A stretch of 64,000 bases of DNA from Adenanthera pavonina (Eukaryota; Streptophyta; Magnoliopsida; Fabales; Fabaceae), in the NCBI GenBank assembly GCA_026686845.1, contig JAIVEN010000021.1:15208001-15272000 (forward strand). Reading direction: 5' to 3'. Position 1 is the first letter of the stretch; every line of letters starts with the position of its first letter. A program made the translations under genes and the position numbers. This document shows positions 35,093-46,960 of the stretch, piece by piece. Below the pieces are notes generated by a model. That model saw only the letters and a list, made by a program, of their open reading frames with translations, did not search any database and had not been told where the DNA came from.

Positions 35093-38000
35093 TATCGTGA
35101 GGATGCTGTAGGTACTAACTATCTCCCTCAAAGATGTAAAATTGATAGGATTTTGTCGTGTAAAGCATGTCAGTGTTTCTTCTGAAAGTACAAGGTTCCG
35201 TGCAAAACTGTCCCAAAAAGTGCTTCGGTTGGGATCAATGCCTTGGAATAGACACAACATGTTGTGACGAGATCAAATGACGTCAATTGCTGCCCCAACA
35301 GGGCCAATTTCATTGGATTTCACGGTTTACACTTTTCAGAATGTTTTCAGAAACTTCCTGCTTCTGCACTGACCTATATCGAATGGAGTTCAAATGGGTT
35401 CAATTCTTTTGAATACACAAGAAATGTCATACGGATGCTAGAGGTATTAACTTGCTCTCTCAAAGATGCAAAATTTATAGGATTTTGTCGTGTAAAACTT
35501 GTCAGTGCTTTTTCTGAAACAGCAAGGTTCCGTCCAAAACTTGCCCAAAAAAGTGCTTCGGTTGGGATCAATACCTTGGAATAGACACAACATGTTGTGA
35601 AGAGACCAAATGAAGTAAATTGCTCCCCCAACGGGGCCAATTTCATGGGATTTCGACCGTTTACACTTTTCAGAATGTTTTCACAAACTTCGTGCTTCTG
35701 CACCGTACTATATCGAATGGAGTTCGAATCAGTTCAATTCTTTTGAAGACACAACAAATGTCCTTAGATATTGGTGGTATTAACTTGCTCCCTCAAGGAA
35801 GAAAAATTGATAGGATTTTGTCCTGTAAAAGTTGTCATTGCTTTTTCTGAAACTCCAAGGTTCCGTCCAAAACTGTCCCAAAAAGTGCTTCAGTTGGGAT
35901 CAATACCATGGAATAGGCACAACATGTTGTGACGAGATTGAATGACGTCAATTGCTGCCCCAACATGGCCAATTTCATGGGATTTCTACCGCTTACACTT
36001 TTCGGAATATTTTTAGAAACTTCGTGCTTCTACACTAAACTATATCAAATGGAGTTTGAATGGGTTCAATTCTTTTGAATACACAACAAATGTCCTTAGG
36101 ATACTGGACGTATTAACTTGCTCCCTCAAAAAAAATAATTGATAGGATTTTGTCATGTGAAAGTTGTTGTTGCTTTTTCTGAAACTCCAAGGTTTTGTTC
36201 AAAACTATCCCAAAAATTGCTTTGGTTGGGATCAATATCATGGAATAGACATAACATGTTGTGAAGAGACCAAATGAAGTTGATTGCTCCCCAAAGGAGG
36301 CCAATTTCATGGGATTTTGACGGTTCTCACTTTTCAGAACGTATTCAGAAACTTTGTGCTTCTGCACTGAACAAGATCGAATGGAGTTTGAATGGGTTCA
36401 ATTCTTTTGAATACACAAGAAATATCATGAGGATGCCGGAGGTACTAACTTGCTCCCTGAAAGATACAAAATTGATAGGATTTTGTCCTGTAAAACTTGT
36501 CGGTAATTTTTGTGAAACTCCAAGGTTCCGTCCAAAACTGGACCAAAAAGTGCTTCGGTTGGGATCAATACAATGAAATAGACACAACATATTGTAAAGA
36601 GACCAAATGAAATCAATTTCTCTCTGAAGGCGGCCAATTTCATGGGATTTTGACGGTTCACACTTTTCAGAACGTTTTCAGAAACTTCGTGCTTCTGCAC
36701 TGAACTAGATGAAATGGAGTTCGAATCGGTTCAATTCTTTTGAATACGCAACAAATGTCCTTAGGATACTGGGAGTATTAACTTGCTCCCTCAAAGAAGA
36801 AAAATTGATAGGATTTTGTCGCGTAAAAGTTGTCGTTGCTTTTTATGAAACTCCAAGGTTTCATCCAAAGCTGTCCCAAAAATTGCTTCAGTTGGGATCA
36901 ATACCATCGAATAGACACAACATGTTGTGAAGAGATCAAATGATGTCAATTGCTCCCCCAATGGGGCCAATTTCATGGGATTTCGACTGTTTGTACTTGT
37001 CAAAAAGTTTACAGAAACTTTGTGCTTCTGCACCGAACTATATCGAATGAAGTTCGAATGGGTTCAATTCTTTTGAATACACAAGAAATGTCCTTAGGAT
37101 GTTGCAGGTAGTAACTTGCTCCCACAAAGATGCAAAATTGATAGGATTTTGTTGTGTAAAAGTTATCGGTGCTTTTTCTAAAACCCCAAGGTTCCGTCAA
37201 AAACTGTCCCAAAAATTGTTTCGGTTGGGATCAATACCATGGAATAGATAGAACTGTTGTGATTAGACCAAATGAAGTCGATTGCTCCCCATAGGAGGCC
37301 AATTACATGGGATTTGGAAACTTTGTTCGTCTGCACTGAACTAGATCAATTGGAGTTTGAATGGGTTCAATAATTTTGAATGCACAAGAAATGTCGTGAG
37401 GATGCCAGACTTACTAACTTACTTCCTCAAAGATGCAAAATTGATAGGATTTTGTCGTGTAAAACTTGTCGGTGCTTTTACTGAAACTCTATGGTTCCAC
37501 CTAAAACTGTCCCAAAAAGTGCTTCGGTTGGGATGAATACCTTGGAATAGACGCAACATGTTGTGAAGAGACCAAATGAAGTCAATTGCTTCCCCAAGGA
37601 GGCCAATTCCATGGGATTTTGACGGTTCACACTTTTCAGAACGTTTTAGTTTGAATGGGTTAAGTTCTTTTGAAAACACAAGGAATGTTGTGACGATTCT
37701 GGAGATACTAACTTGCTCCCTTAAAGATGCAAAATTGATAGGATTTTGCCATGTAAAACTTGTCGGTTCTTTTTATGAAACTCAAAGGTTTCGTTCAAAA
37801 CTGTGCCAAAAAATGCTTCGGTTGGGATGAATATGTTGGAATAGACACAACATGTTATGAAGAGGCCAAATGAAGTCAATTGCTCTCCCAAGGAGGCCAA
37901 TTTCATGGGATTTAAATTGTTAACACTTTTCAAAACGTTTTCTGAAATTTCGTGCCTCTGCACTAAACTAGATCAAATGGAGTTCGAATGGGTTAACTTC

Positions 38001-41000
38001 TTTTGAATATGCAAGGAATATCATAAGGATTCCGGAGGTAGTAAAAGGTTCTGCCCAAAACTATCCCTAAAAGTGCTTAGGTTGGAATCAATACCTTGGA
38101 ATAGACACAACATGTTGTGAAGTGACCAAATTAAGTTAATTGCTCCCCCAAGGAGGCGAATTACATGGGATTTGGACTGTTCGCACTTTTCAGAACTATT
38201 TCAGAAACTTTGCTCGTCTGCACTGAACTAGATCAATTGGAGTTTGAATGGGTTCAATTCTTTTGAATACACAATAAATGTCGTGAGGATGCCGGACTTA
38301 CTAACTTGCTTCCTCAAAGATGCAAAATTGATAGGATTTTGTCGTGTAAAACATGTCGGTGCTTTTTCTGAAACTCCAAAGGTCCATCCAAAACTGTCCC
38401 AAAGAGTGTTTTGGTTTGGATCAATACCTTGGAATAGACACAACATGTTGTGAAGTGACCAAATTAAGCCAATTGCTCCCCCAAGGAGGCGAATTACATG
38501 GGATTTGGACGGTTCACACTATTCAGAACGTTTTCAGAAACTTTGTTCGTCTGCACTGAACTAGATCAATTGGAGTTTGAATGGGTTCAATAATTTTGAA
38601 TGCACAAGAAATGTCGTGAGGATGCTAGACTTACTAACTTGCTCCGTCAATGATGAAAAATTGATAGGATTTTGTCGTGTAAAACTTGTCGGTGCTTTCA
38701 CTGAAACTCTATGCTTCCTCCTAAAACTATCCCAAAACGTGCTTCGATTAGGATCAATACCATGGAATAGACATAACATGTTGTGAAGAGACCAAATGAA
38801 GTCAATTGCTCCCCAAAGGAGGCCAATTTCATGGGATTTTGACGGTTCATACTTTTCAGACCATTTCCAGAAACTTCATGCTTTTGTCGGTTCTTTTTTT
38901 GAACTCTGAGGTTCCATTGAAAACTATCCCAAAAAGTGCTTCGATTGGGATCAATACCTGGGAATAGACACAACATGTTGTGAACAGACCAAAAGAAGTC
39001 AATTGCTCCCACAAGGACGCCAATTGCATGGGATTTTCATGGTTCACACTTTTCAGAACATTTTCAGAAACATCGTACTTCTGCAGTGAACTAGATCGAA
39101 TGGAGCTCGAATGGGATCAATTCTTTTGAATGCACAAGAAATGTCGTGAGGATACCGGAGGTATTAACTTGCTGCCTTAAAGATGCGAAATTGATTGGAT
39201 TTTGTTGTGTAAAACTAGCCAGTGATTTTTATGAAACTCCAAAGTTCCGTCCAAAATTGTGCCCAAAAGTGCTTTGGTTGGGATCAATACCAAGGAATAG
39301 ACACAACATGTTGTGATGAGACCAAATGAAGTCAATTGCTCCCCCGACGGGGCCAATTTCATGGGATTTCGACTGTTCACACTTTTCTAAACGTTTTCAG
39401 AAACTTCATGCTTCTGTACTGAACTATATCGAATGGAGTTCGAATGGGCTCAATTCTTTTGAATACACAAGAAATGTCATGAGGATGCCGAAGGTATTAA
39501 CTTGCTCCCTCAAAGATGAAAAATTGATAGGCTTTTGTCGTGTAAAACTTGTCGGTGATTTTTCTGAAACTCAAAGGTTCCATCCAAAATTGTCCTAGAA
39601 AGTGCTTCGGTTGGGATCAATACCATGGAATAGATGTAACATGTTGTGATGAGACCAAATGAAGTCAGTTGCTCCCCCAATGAGGCCAATTCCTTTGGAT
39701 TTTGATGGTTCACACTTTTCAGAACATTTTCAGAAAACTTCGTGCATACGCACTGAACTAGATCGAATGGATTCAATTCTTTTGAATACATAAGAAATGT
39801 CGTGAGGATGCCAGAGGCACTAAGTTGCTTCTTCAACAATGCAAAATTGATAGGATTTTGTCATGTAAAACTTGTCGGTGCTTTTTCCGAACTCTAAGGT
39901 TCGATTGAAAACTGTCCCAAAAAGTGCTTCGGTTGGGATCAATACCATGGAATACTCATAACATGTTGTGATCAGACCAAAAGAAGTCAATTGCTCCCCC
40001 AAGGAGGCCAATTGCAGGGGATTTTGATGGTTCACACTTTTTGGAACGTTTTCAGAAACTTCATGCTTCTGCACTGAACTAGATCGAATGGCGTTCGAAT
40101 GGGTTCAATTCTTTTGAATGCACAAGAAATGTCGTGAGGATGCAGGAGGTATTAACTTTCTCCCTCAAAGATGCAAAATTGATAGGATTTTGTTGTGGAA
40201 AACTTATCGGTTCTTTTTTCTGAAACTCCCAGGTTCCATCCAAAACTGTCCCAAGAAGTGCTTCGGTTGGGATCAATACCATGGACAGACACAAAATGTT
40301 GTGACGAGAGCAAATGAAGTCAATAGCTCCCCCAAGGAGGCCAATTTCATGGGATTTTAATGGTTCACACTTTTCTAAACGTTTTCTAAAACTTCGTGCT
40401 TCTGCATTGAACTAGATCCAATGAAGTTCGAATGGGTTCAATTCTTTTGAATACACAAGAAATGTCATGAGGATGCCGGAGGTATTAACTTGCTCCCACA
40501 AAGATGCAAAATTGATAGGCTTTTGTCATGTAAAACTTGTCGGTGATTTTTCTGAAACTCAAAGGTTCCATCCAAAATTGTCCTAGAAAGTGCTTCGGTT
40601 GGGAACAATACTATGGAATAGACGCAACATGTTGTGATGAGACCAAATGAAGTCAGTTGCTCCCCCAATGAGGCCAATTCCTTTGGATTTTGATGGTTCA
40701 CACTTTTCAGAACATTTTCAGAAACTTCGTGCTTCTGCACTGAACTGGATCGAATGGAGTTTGAATGGGTTCAATTCTTTTGAATACACAAGAAATGTCG
40801 TGAGGATGCCGGAGGTACATACTTGCTCCCTCAAAGATGTAAAATTGATAGGATTTTGTCGTGTAAAACTGTTCGGCGATTTTTCTGAAACTCCAAGGTT
40901 CCGTCCAAAACTGTCCTAAAAAGTGTTTCGGTTGGGATCAATGCCATGGAATAGTCATAACATATTGTGTAGAGACCAAAAGAAGTCAATTGCTCCCCAA

Positions 41001-42346
41001 AGGAGGCCAATTTCATGGGATTTTGATGGTTCACTCTTTTCGAAATGTATTCAACAACTTTATGCTTCTGTACTGAACTAGATCGAATGGAGTACAAATG
41101 GGTTCAATTCTTTTGAATACACAAGAAATGTCGTGAGTATGTCGGAGGTATTAACTTGCTCCCTTAAAGTTTCAAAATTGATAGGATATTGTTGCGTAAA
41201 ACTTGTCAGTGATTTTTCTGAAACTCCAAGATTCTGTCCAAAACAGTCCCAAAAAGAGCTTCGGTTGGGATCAATAAGATGGAATAGTCATAACATGTTG
41301 TGAAGAGACCAAATAAAGTGAATTGCTACCCAAAGGAGGCCAATTCCTTGGGATTTTGATGGTTCATGCTTTTCAGAATATTTTCAGAAACTTCGTGCTT
41401 CTGCACTGAACTAGATCAAATGGAGTTCGAATGGGTTCAATTCTCTTGAATGGACAAGAAATGTCGTGAGGATGCCGGAGGTATTGACTTGCTCCCTTAA
41501 AGATGCAAAATTGATAGGATTTTGTTGTGTAAAATTTATCGGTGCTTTTTCTGAAACTCCAAGATTCCATCCAAAACTGTCCCAAAAAGTGCTTCGGTTG
41601 GGATCAATACCATGAAATAGACATAACATATTCGGATGAGACCAAATGAAGTCAATTGTTCCCCAATGGAGGCCAATTTCACGGGATTTTGATGGTTCAC
41701 ACTCTTTAGAACATTTTCAGAAATTTCATGCTTCTGCACTGAACTAGATCGAATGGAGTTTGAATGGGTTCAATTCTTTTAAATACACAAGAAATGTCAT
41801 AAGGATGCCGGAGGTATTAACTTGCTCTGTGAACAATGCAAAATTGAAGTAAATGGCTCCCCTAAAGAGGTCAATTCCATGGGATTTTGAGGGTTCACAC
41901 TTTTCAGAACATTTTCAGAAACTTTGTGCTTCTGTAATGAACTAGATCGAATGGAGTTCGAATAGGTTCAATTCATTTGAATGCACAAGAAATGTCGTGA
42001 GGATGCCAGAGGTACTAACATGCTCCCCCAAAGATGCAAAATTGATAGGCTTTGCTCGTGTAAAACTTGTTGGTGATTTTGTCAAACTCCAAGGTTTCGT
42101 CCAAAACTGTCCCAAAAAGTGCTTCGGTTGGGATCAATACCGTGGAATAGACACAACATTTTGTTAGGCGATCAAATGAAGTCAATCACTCCACCAAAGA
42201 GGTCAATTCTGTGGGATTTTGAAGGTCACACTTTTCAGAACATTTTCAGAAACTGCATGCTTCTGCACTAAACTAGATCGAATGGAATTGGAATGGGTTC
42301 AATTCTTTTGAATACACAAGGAATATCGTAAGGATGCCGGAGGTAT
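35093..42346. repeat. diverged satellite zone between gypsy element 2 and the first Sirevirus
   Basis: About 22 monomers, mostly of the CCTCAAAGATGCAAAATTG / CCAACGGGGCC type. Several are shortened: near 37315 and 37647 (about 40 bp each), 38036 (about 77 bp), 38882 (about 140 bp) and 41846 (about 155 bp). A duplicated stretch at about 39500-39760 recurs at about 40485-40740, with TTGTCCTAGAAAGTGC, GTCAGTTGCTCC and CCTTTGGATTTTGATGG. The spacing of about 980 bp suggests a relic three-monomer unit. No gene is seen. Confidence 0.92.
37860..38875. repeat. segmental duplication, right copy (partner 8905-9920)
   Basis: Collinear with 8905-9920 at an offset of 28955 bp, including the shared ~77-bp monomer deletion at about 38036. 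Matching stops at about 38880, where this copy has its own deletion joining CTTCATGCTT to TTGTCGG. Confidence 0.9.
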
Positions 42347-42589
42347 TGTTGAATCAAGAGTTTTGATGATTCCAAACTAACATTCAAAAGCTTGGATTGA
42401 AGATATCAAAGGATATCAAAGTACTTCAAGTGAAGAATTAGCTGCTAGATCTTCTGTAGGATCGTTTGTTATGTTCAAATGAGGGTAAAAGTTTTTGATT
42501 TTAAGAAAAGATGTTTTTAAACCATGATTTTGTGTTAAATCTTGACTTATTTGAAAAATACCCATAAACAGACAAAGTTTGAAAGTTTA

Positions 42590-43545
42590 AACTGAACTGT
42601 CATATTGGAAATTCGAACTTTGCCTTTGGAAATTCGAATTTCGAGTCAAAACTAATTTAGTCTGAAGAGTTGTCTCACTGTCAGATGAATTTTGATTATC
42701 CAAAGTTCAAATTTCCATCAAAGACTGAAAGAAGCTTTTCACTGACAGACGAACTTCACATCTCCAAAATTCGAATTTCAGATAAATTGCAGTTTGTGAA
42801 AATCAAAGAAATTCGTCTGAGATAATGTTGAAGCTAATCTGAAATCAAGATGAAATTGAGGTTGAAAAATGCTCTGTGACAGACGAACTTCGACTTTCCA
42901 ACATTCGAATTTTCATATAAGTCTGAAAGGAGCTTCTTTGAAACAGATGAACTTTGAGTCTTCAAAATTTGAATTTCAGACAAAACACAACTTATGAAAA
43001 TGGAAGAAATTCATCTGAAACAATGTTAAAGTTCATTTGAGATCAAGAATAATTTAAGTTTCAAAACTGCTTTCTGTCAGACGAACTTTGAACATTAAAA
43101 TTCAAATTTCAGAAGCTAAGTTTGTGAGTCTGTTGGAATTAAATATTGACATACAAATGACAGAGCTTTGTAACTTCGAATGTTGAAGTTAGTCTGAAAA
43201 GAATCTTTCTGACAGACGAACTTCACTACTTCAACATTTGAATTTCGAAGAAAGTTAACTACTGTGCCTCTTTGAACGTTCTACAAACAGACGAATTTTG
43301 GGCTTCCAAAATTCGAATGTCGAAAGCACAGTAGAAAATTGAAAACACTGTTCACACTTAACCGAAAAACTTTCCTCTTGAAAATTCATATCTCACATTG
43401 TGAAAATGTTTTGTAAGTTTCAAAATTCGAATTTCACTTCATGAACAGACGAACTTCGTGCTGTAATGTTGAAAGCTTTAACCTTCGGTTCCTTCGAAAT
43501 TTGTCTGTTGGCCAACCAAAATTCGAATTTCAGTATGTCAGAAAC
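42590..43545 (+). repeat. motif array in Sirevirus U3 (CAGACGAA / AATTCGAATT)
   Basis: About ten imperfect modules alternate CAGACGAACTTC-type sequence, or its inverse GAAATTCGTCTG, with CCAAAATTCGAATTTCAG-type sequence. The 14-base perfect palindrome GAAATTCGAATTTC occurs at 42629-42642, and AATTCGAATTTC cores recur, for example near 42767 and 43425. CAGACGAA occurs at 42746, about 42885, 43079, 43214 and 43286, and again near 43446. Modules lie upstream of the TATA box, as an enhancer-like array would. Related modules are in the other Sirevirus LTR and in both pol-to-extra-ORF spacers. Confidence 0.8.
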
Positions 43546-43645
43546 ATTAAATGCGGTTGGTAAACGGATAGTTTTTCAGAGTAACTGTTGGATAACTTCC
43601 CCAACGAATAGATTTTGTCTCTAACGGACATTTGAGACCTAAATC

Positions 43646-43656
43646 TATAAATATAA
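43646..43656 (+). promoter_or_regulatory. TATA box, Sirevirus A left LTR
   Basis: TATAAATATAA follows CCTAAATC. The same sequence is at 52607-52617 in the right LTR, and a near match (CTATAAATACAA) lies on the minus strand at about 58375-58386 in the second Sirevirus. Conservation in all three LTRs supports it as the promoter core. Confidence 0.7.
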
Positions 43657-44198
43657 CATCATATGAAGTTGTGGGTAACGAATCAAACTTATATATACTG
43701 AAACTCTGGCAAATCAATTTCTCAAAAAGCTTTTACCCTCTCAACTTCAATATCTGTACTTCAACCTTCATATCTACTCTATTCAAGAGAGTTATATCTT
43801 TGTAAACAATCTACTCGTCATCTGGAAGATAGATTTACTTGTGAGGAAAAATCACAAGGGGATTGGGAAGCACATTGTAGAAGTGCTTAGAGAGATTGAG
43901 AAAGCTCCAGAAACAGAGCATACTCGTTGTACTGTGGCATTAGCAAGAAGCCCGTTGAATTCTTGCTGTATAGTGAAAAATCTCAAGAGTTGTCTTGAGG
44001 ACTGGATGTAGGTCAAGTGGATCGACTGAACCAGGATAAATTACTGAGTCTTCTTCTTCTCATCTTTACTTTTCAGCTTGCTTTGTTTTATACGCTGCTT
44101 CCTTTACACTGTGCTATCTTCACATATTTTACTTTGTGCAGAAAAATTTCATTCTTCCCAATTCACCCCCCTCTTGGGAAGTCAGCCTTACTAACAAG

Positions 44199-44210
44199 TG
44201 GTATCAGAGC
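44199..44210 (+). other. primer-binding site (initiator Met tRNA)
   Basis: TGGTATCAGAGC is complementary to the 3' end of plant initiator methionine tRNA. It starts two bases after the LTR ends in ...CTAACA. This is the standard minus-strand priming site of copia elements, and it shows that the LTR at 42347-44196 was a 5' LTR in plus orientation. Confidence 0.93.
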
Positions 44211-44251
44211 CCGGATTCCCATTCAAAGGATCTCACAGTCCGGGAATTAAG

Positions 44252-44617
44252 ATGGCTGGCTTTGGAGAAAGCCTACTTCCTGAAGGGAACAACACCAATA
44301 GACCACCAAGCTTCAGTGGAGAACATTATGGGTACTGGAAGATAAGGATGCAGATTTACCTCCAATCAATTGATCTTGATATATGGTCAGTCATTGAGAA
44401 AGGAGATTTCGTCCCAATGACTCTAACTGAAGATGGAAGACACAAAGAGAAGCTAGAAGCAGAGTGGAATAAGGAAGACAGAAGGAGAGTCCTGCTAAAT
44501 TTCAAAGCAAAGCATTGTTTAGTCAGTACCCTGAATCAGGACGAATTCTACAGAGTCTCACAATGCTCCTTTTTTATGACTCTTCAATGTTGGTTTGGAA
44601 TCATCGAAACTTCTTAA
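44252..44617 (+). pseudogene. gag: Sirevirus A gag, N-terminal fragment
   Basis: ATG at 44252 gives MAGFGESLLP. The copia gag N-terminal signature follows at about residues 15-45 (PPSFSGEHYGYWKIRMQIYL, then DIWSVI). Gag would package element RNA. The true gag sequence runs to about 44562 (about 103 residues). The remaining codons to the stop at 44617 come from inverted LTR sequence. The C-terminal part of gag is present but on the other strand, 7.4 kb away, and about 200 residues between the two parts are missing. Confidence 0.85.
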
Positions 44618-44624
44618 TTCAACA
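44580..44624 (-). repeat. inverted 45-bp stub of the 3' LTR start
   Basis: On the minus strand it reads TGTTGAATTAAGAAG...GATGATTCCAAAC, matching the first 45 bp of the LTR at 42347. It directly follows the polypurine tract (read on the minus strand), so it is the start of a 3' LTR cut off after 45 bp. This marks one breakpoint of the inversion. Confidence 0.88.
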
Positions 44625-44951
44625 TTCTCCCCCTTTTTGATGATGACAAAATAACTTACAAACTGGATTAGTACTTGGGTTTACTTTAGCAAGCTCCCCC
44701 TCAACGTATGCATTATATTACAAAAGATATCATAATAAACCATGTGAAGAGATTCAAAGAGCAAATCATTGTAACTTAGGAAATTTTTCAATTTAAACAA
44801 ATGTTGCTTTTACAGAGACAGAATTAATCAAAGTTCTTCCAAATACACATAAGAGGTATAAAAGGCAAACAGTCAAAACAAACAACAGAAACACAAAGCA
44901 TTAAATAGCACTACAAGAGGACTCAAGCCTAAGATCTAAACAAGTCTTCAA
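44625..44951 (-). other. 3' untranslated region with two polypurine tracts, Sirevirus A
   Basis: On the minus strand CAAAAAGGGGGAGAA (44625-44640) directly precedes the LTR stub. A second purine run, GAGGGGGAGCTT, is at about 44691-44703. A third lies inside the extra ORF at 45031-45046. Multiple polypurine tracts are a known Sirevirus trait. The rest of this stretch holds no gene. Confidence 0.8.
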
Positions 44952-45883
44952 TCACTTCTTCTTTAGCTTGGTCTTCTTGCTATACGTCTTCCCAAATGGC
45001 TCAGCAGCAAATTTTCCAATTTGCTTCTTCTTCTCCCCCTTTTTGGCATCATCAGGAAGGCCAACATGATCAATTGGAGGAGGAATCTGAGAAACTGGAA
45101 TAGCTTGAAGTGGCACAGGAGCAAAAGGGATTTCGGGTTCAACTCGGGACTCAGTGCTTGGTTCCTCATCAGAGATTTCCAGCAGCTCTTGCAGTGCCTG
45201 CCTGGAAAGAGCCAGTTGAGCTCTCTGTTCCTCTGAAAGCCTATAAGCAGTGAGAGAAGAAGGAGCTAGATTATCAGAGCGAAACATTTCCTCAAGCCTT
45301 CTTCTTTGAGCTTGCAGGAGAGCATTGTGAGCATCTTCTTGCATAGCCTCATGAGGGCTTGTTTCTTGAAGTCCTTATTCTTCCAAACCATAGTCTAAGG
45401 GTGGACCAGGACTTGGTGTCCTCATTATTTCAGCAGGCTCAGCATCATCTAACGGACTTGGAGGCTTAGGAGTTAGAGAATGGATAGGCACAGAAGACCC
45501 TGGCTAAGGTGAAGCTGATGTGGCAGGAATTACACTTCAAATCTCTTCATAAGAATCAGCAACCACTTTCATGTTCTTTGCCAACTTCTGTATCTGATCT
45601 TGCAGATGAGCAAACTTGGCATTTTGCTCATCTCTGATGCTAAGAATAAGTGTAGACAGGCTGTCATACAATTCAGTGACCTTGGTTGGCTTGGCACGAG
45701 AGGAGGGAGTGGATGAAATATGAGTAGGCTTGGAGGGAGATGGGATAGGCGCAGAGGGCTAGGGGTAGGTCTGAAAGGAGCCTCAGATGTACCCTCTTGC
45801 TATAGGGAAGCACCTTCAACAATGAATAGATCTTCAGTTCTTCCTGCTCCCTTTCCAACCCATCTTCCTTCATCCTTCTCAAT
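44952..45883 (-). pseudogene. Sirevirus A extra ORF, broken C-terminal half
   Basis: The last 130 codons (45344-44952) are open. They match the end of the other element's extra ORF: AHNALLQAQRRRLEEMF, SEEQRAQLALSRQALQELLE, then a Pro-rich part and a Lys-rich end. Between 45883 and 45345 the same protein can be followed only with stops and at least one frame change: a Pro/Ser-rich linker, then SIRDEQNAKF-like helical sequence. The sequence encoding KKGEKKK contains the polypurine-like run GGGGGAGAAG. Confidence 0.8.
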
Positions 45884-46960
45884 TCATATTCTTTGGAGTT
45901 CTTCCTCCTTGAAAATCTTCATGGGCTTTCCCTTCCCCTTTTCAAGATGCTGAATTCTGGCACATTGCAGAATTTTGGAGATGATAGCTGTATAGGGGAG
46001 TGTGAATTCTGGCATATTGAAGATCTTGATCATGCGTTGGAGTATGATATGTCCCATGTTGATCAGCTTTCCATGCATGATTGCAACCATGACATGTGCC
46101 TCTACCCTTGTTATCAAATTGAAGCTGCCTCCTTTATTGAATATGATCCTGGACACTATGTAGTGCAAGATCCTTACTTGAACACTGAGGTCTGTGGGCT
46201 TCAATACACTTATGGATGGCCAGTTTTCCTTTCTTTTGAACAATGTCCTCAGAATTGTACTTTTGTTGTAGTTCAGAAAGAGGCCACTCTCTTCATCAGT
46301 AGTATCTGCCTCATCCATGTATCTAGAGGCAGTGGTGTCAATCTTGAGGCCATCCTGCCCTGGGATCTCCAATACCTCATTGAACGTCTCATCAGTGAGC
46401 CAGATGGTCCTTGATCTTAGATTGACTGCCCACTTCTTCTTCTTGCTATTGTATTTTAAGGAGGTATACCAAGACTTCACTACCTCATCATCATACCTCT
46501 CCAATACTTCCAACAGATTCTTGTCTCTCATCATCCATATACCAGTATCAAAACTATTGGAGACCAAGAAATCCTCCAAGTTTACACAATATGGCTTGAT
46601 TACCTTTTTGTTGGCAAACTTGGTGGAGTATTCCTCTTGAATCTGTGGAGTGCTCCATAATGGCAGTGTGGTAAGCTTATACTCTCCAAATTCAGTGCTT
46701 GAGGATGAAGTAGGAGCAACAGGTTCAGCAGCAACAGGAACAGGGACCGAAGGTTCTGCTACCTTTGAGGAAGATGGTCCAGCCTTCTTTGATTCTCCCT
46801 TGGGTGTGGATTTCTGGCATTTGGAAGGAGTTTCTTTGCTGGATTCGACCTTTCTCTTCGGTTTTTCTCCTTCCTTCGTGGCATATTGGGATTTAACTGA
46901 ATGTTTTGGGCGAGCTTCTCCTTTACCAGCTCCTGGATTCTTGACTCTTGCAATTTTCAT
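45884..46960 (-). pseudogene. Sirevirus A extra ORF (env-like position), N-terminal 358 codons
   Basis: ATG at 46960 gives MKIARVKNPGAG. The start is chosen because the second Sirevirus has MARVKIPGAG at the same place. Residues about 1-90 are basic, Ser/Pro-rich and probably disordered. About 95-350 form a conserved core with LPLWSTPQIQ, VNLEDFLVSN, LEIPGQDGLKID and VRILHYIVSRIIFNKGG. This core resembles the 'putative plant transposon protein' family seen in many plant retroelements. The ORF occupies the env-like position between pol and the 3' LTR, but I see no signal peptide or membrane span, so an envelope role is unsupported. An in-frame TGA at 45884 cuts it near the middle. Function is unknown. 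Confidence 0.78.

Larger units (their letters stand above)
42347..44196 (+). repeat. Sirevirus A, left (5') LTR (1850 bp)
   Basis: Starts TGTTGAATCAAGAG and ends GTCAGCCTTACTAACA, with the primer-binding site two bases later. The U3 part from about 42590 to 43560 is an array of CAGACGAA or TTCGTCTG paired with AATTCGAATT motifs. A TATA box lies at 43646. The last 1075 bp match the right LTR (52082-53157) without length change. The first ~45 bp also match the inverted stub at 44580-44624. Confidence 0.93.

Noticed and set aside
1..42346. CENP-B box or other named centromere motif in the satellite
   Set aside because: I looked for the NTTCGNNNNANNCGGGN pattern in typical monomers and saw no match. 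A centromeric role cannot be claimed from sequence alone.
44197..44214. Possible tRNA gene at TGGTATCAGAGC
   Set aside because: Only the 12-base complement of the tRNA 3' end is present, two bases after an LTR end. This is a primer-binding site.
45893..46414. 173-codon plus-strand frame
   Set aside because: Antisense to the conserved core of the Sirevirus extra ORF. The minus-strand protein is conserved between two elements, and this one is its shadow.
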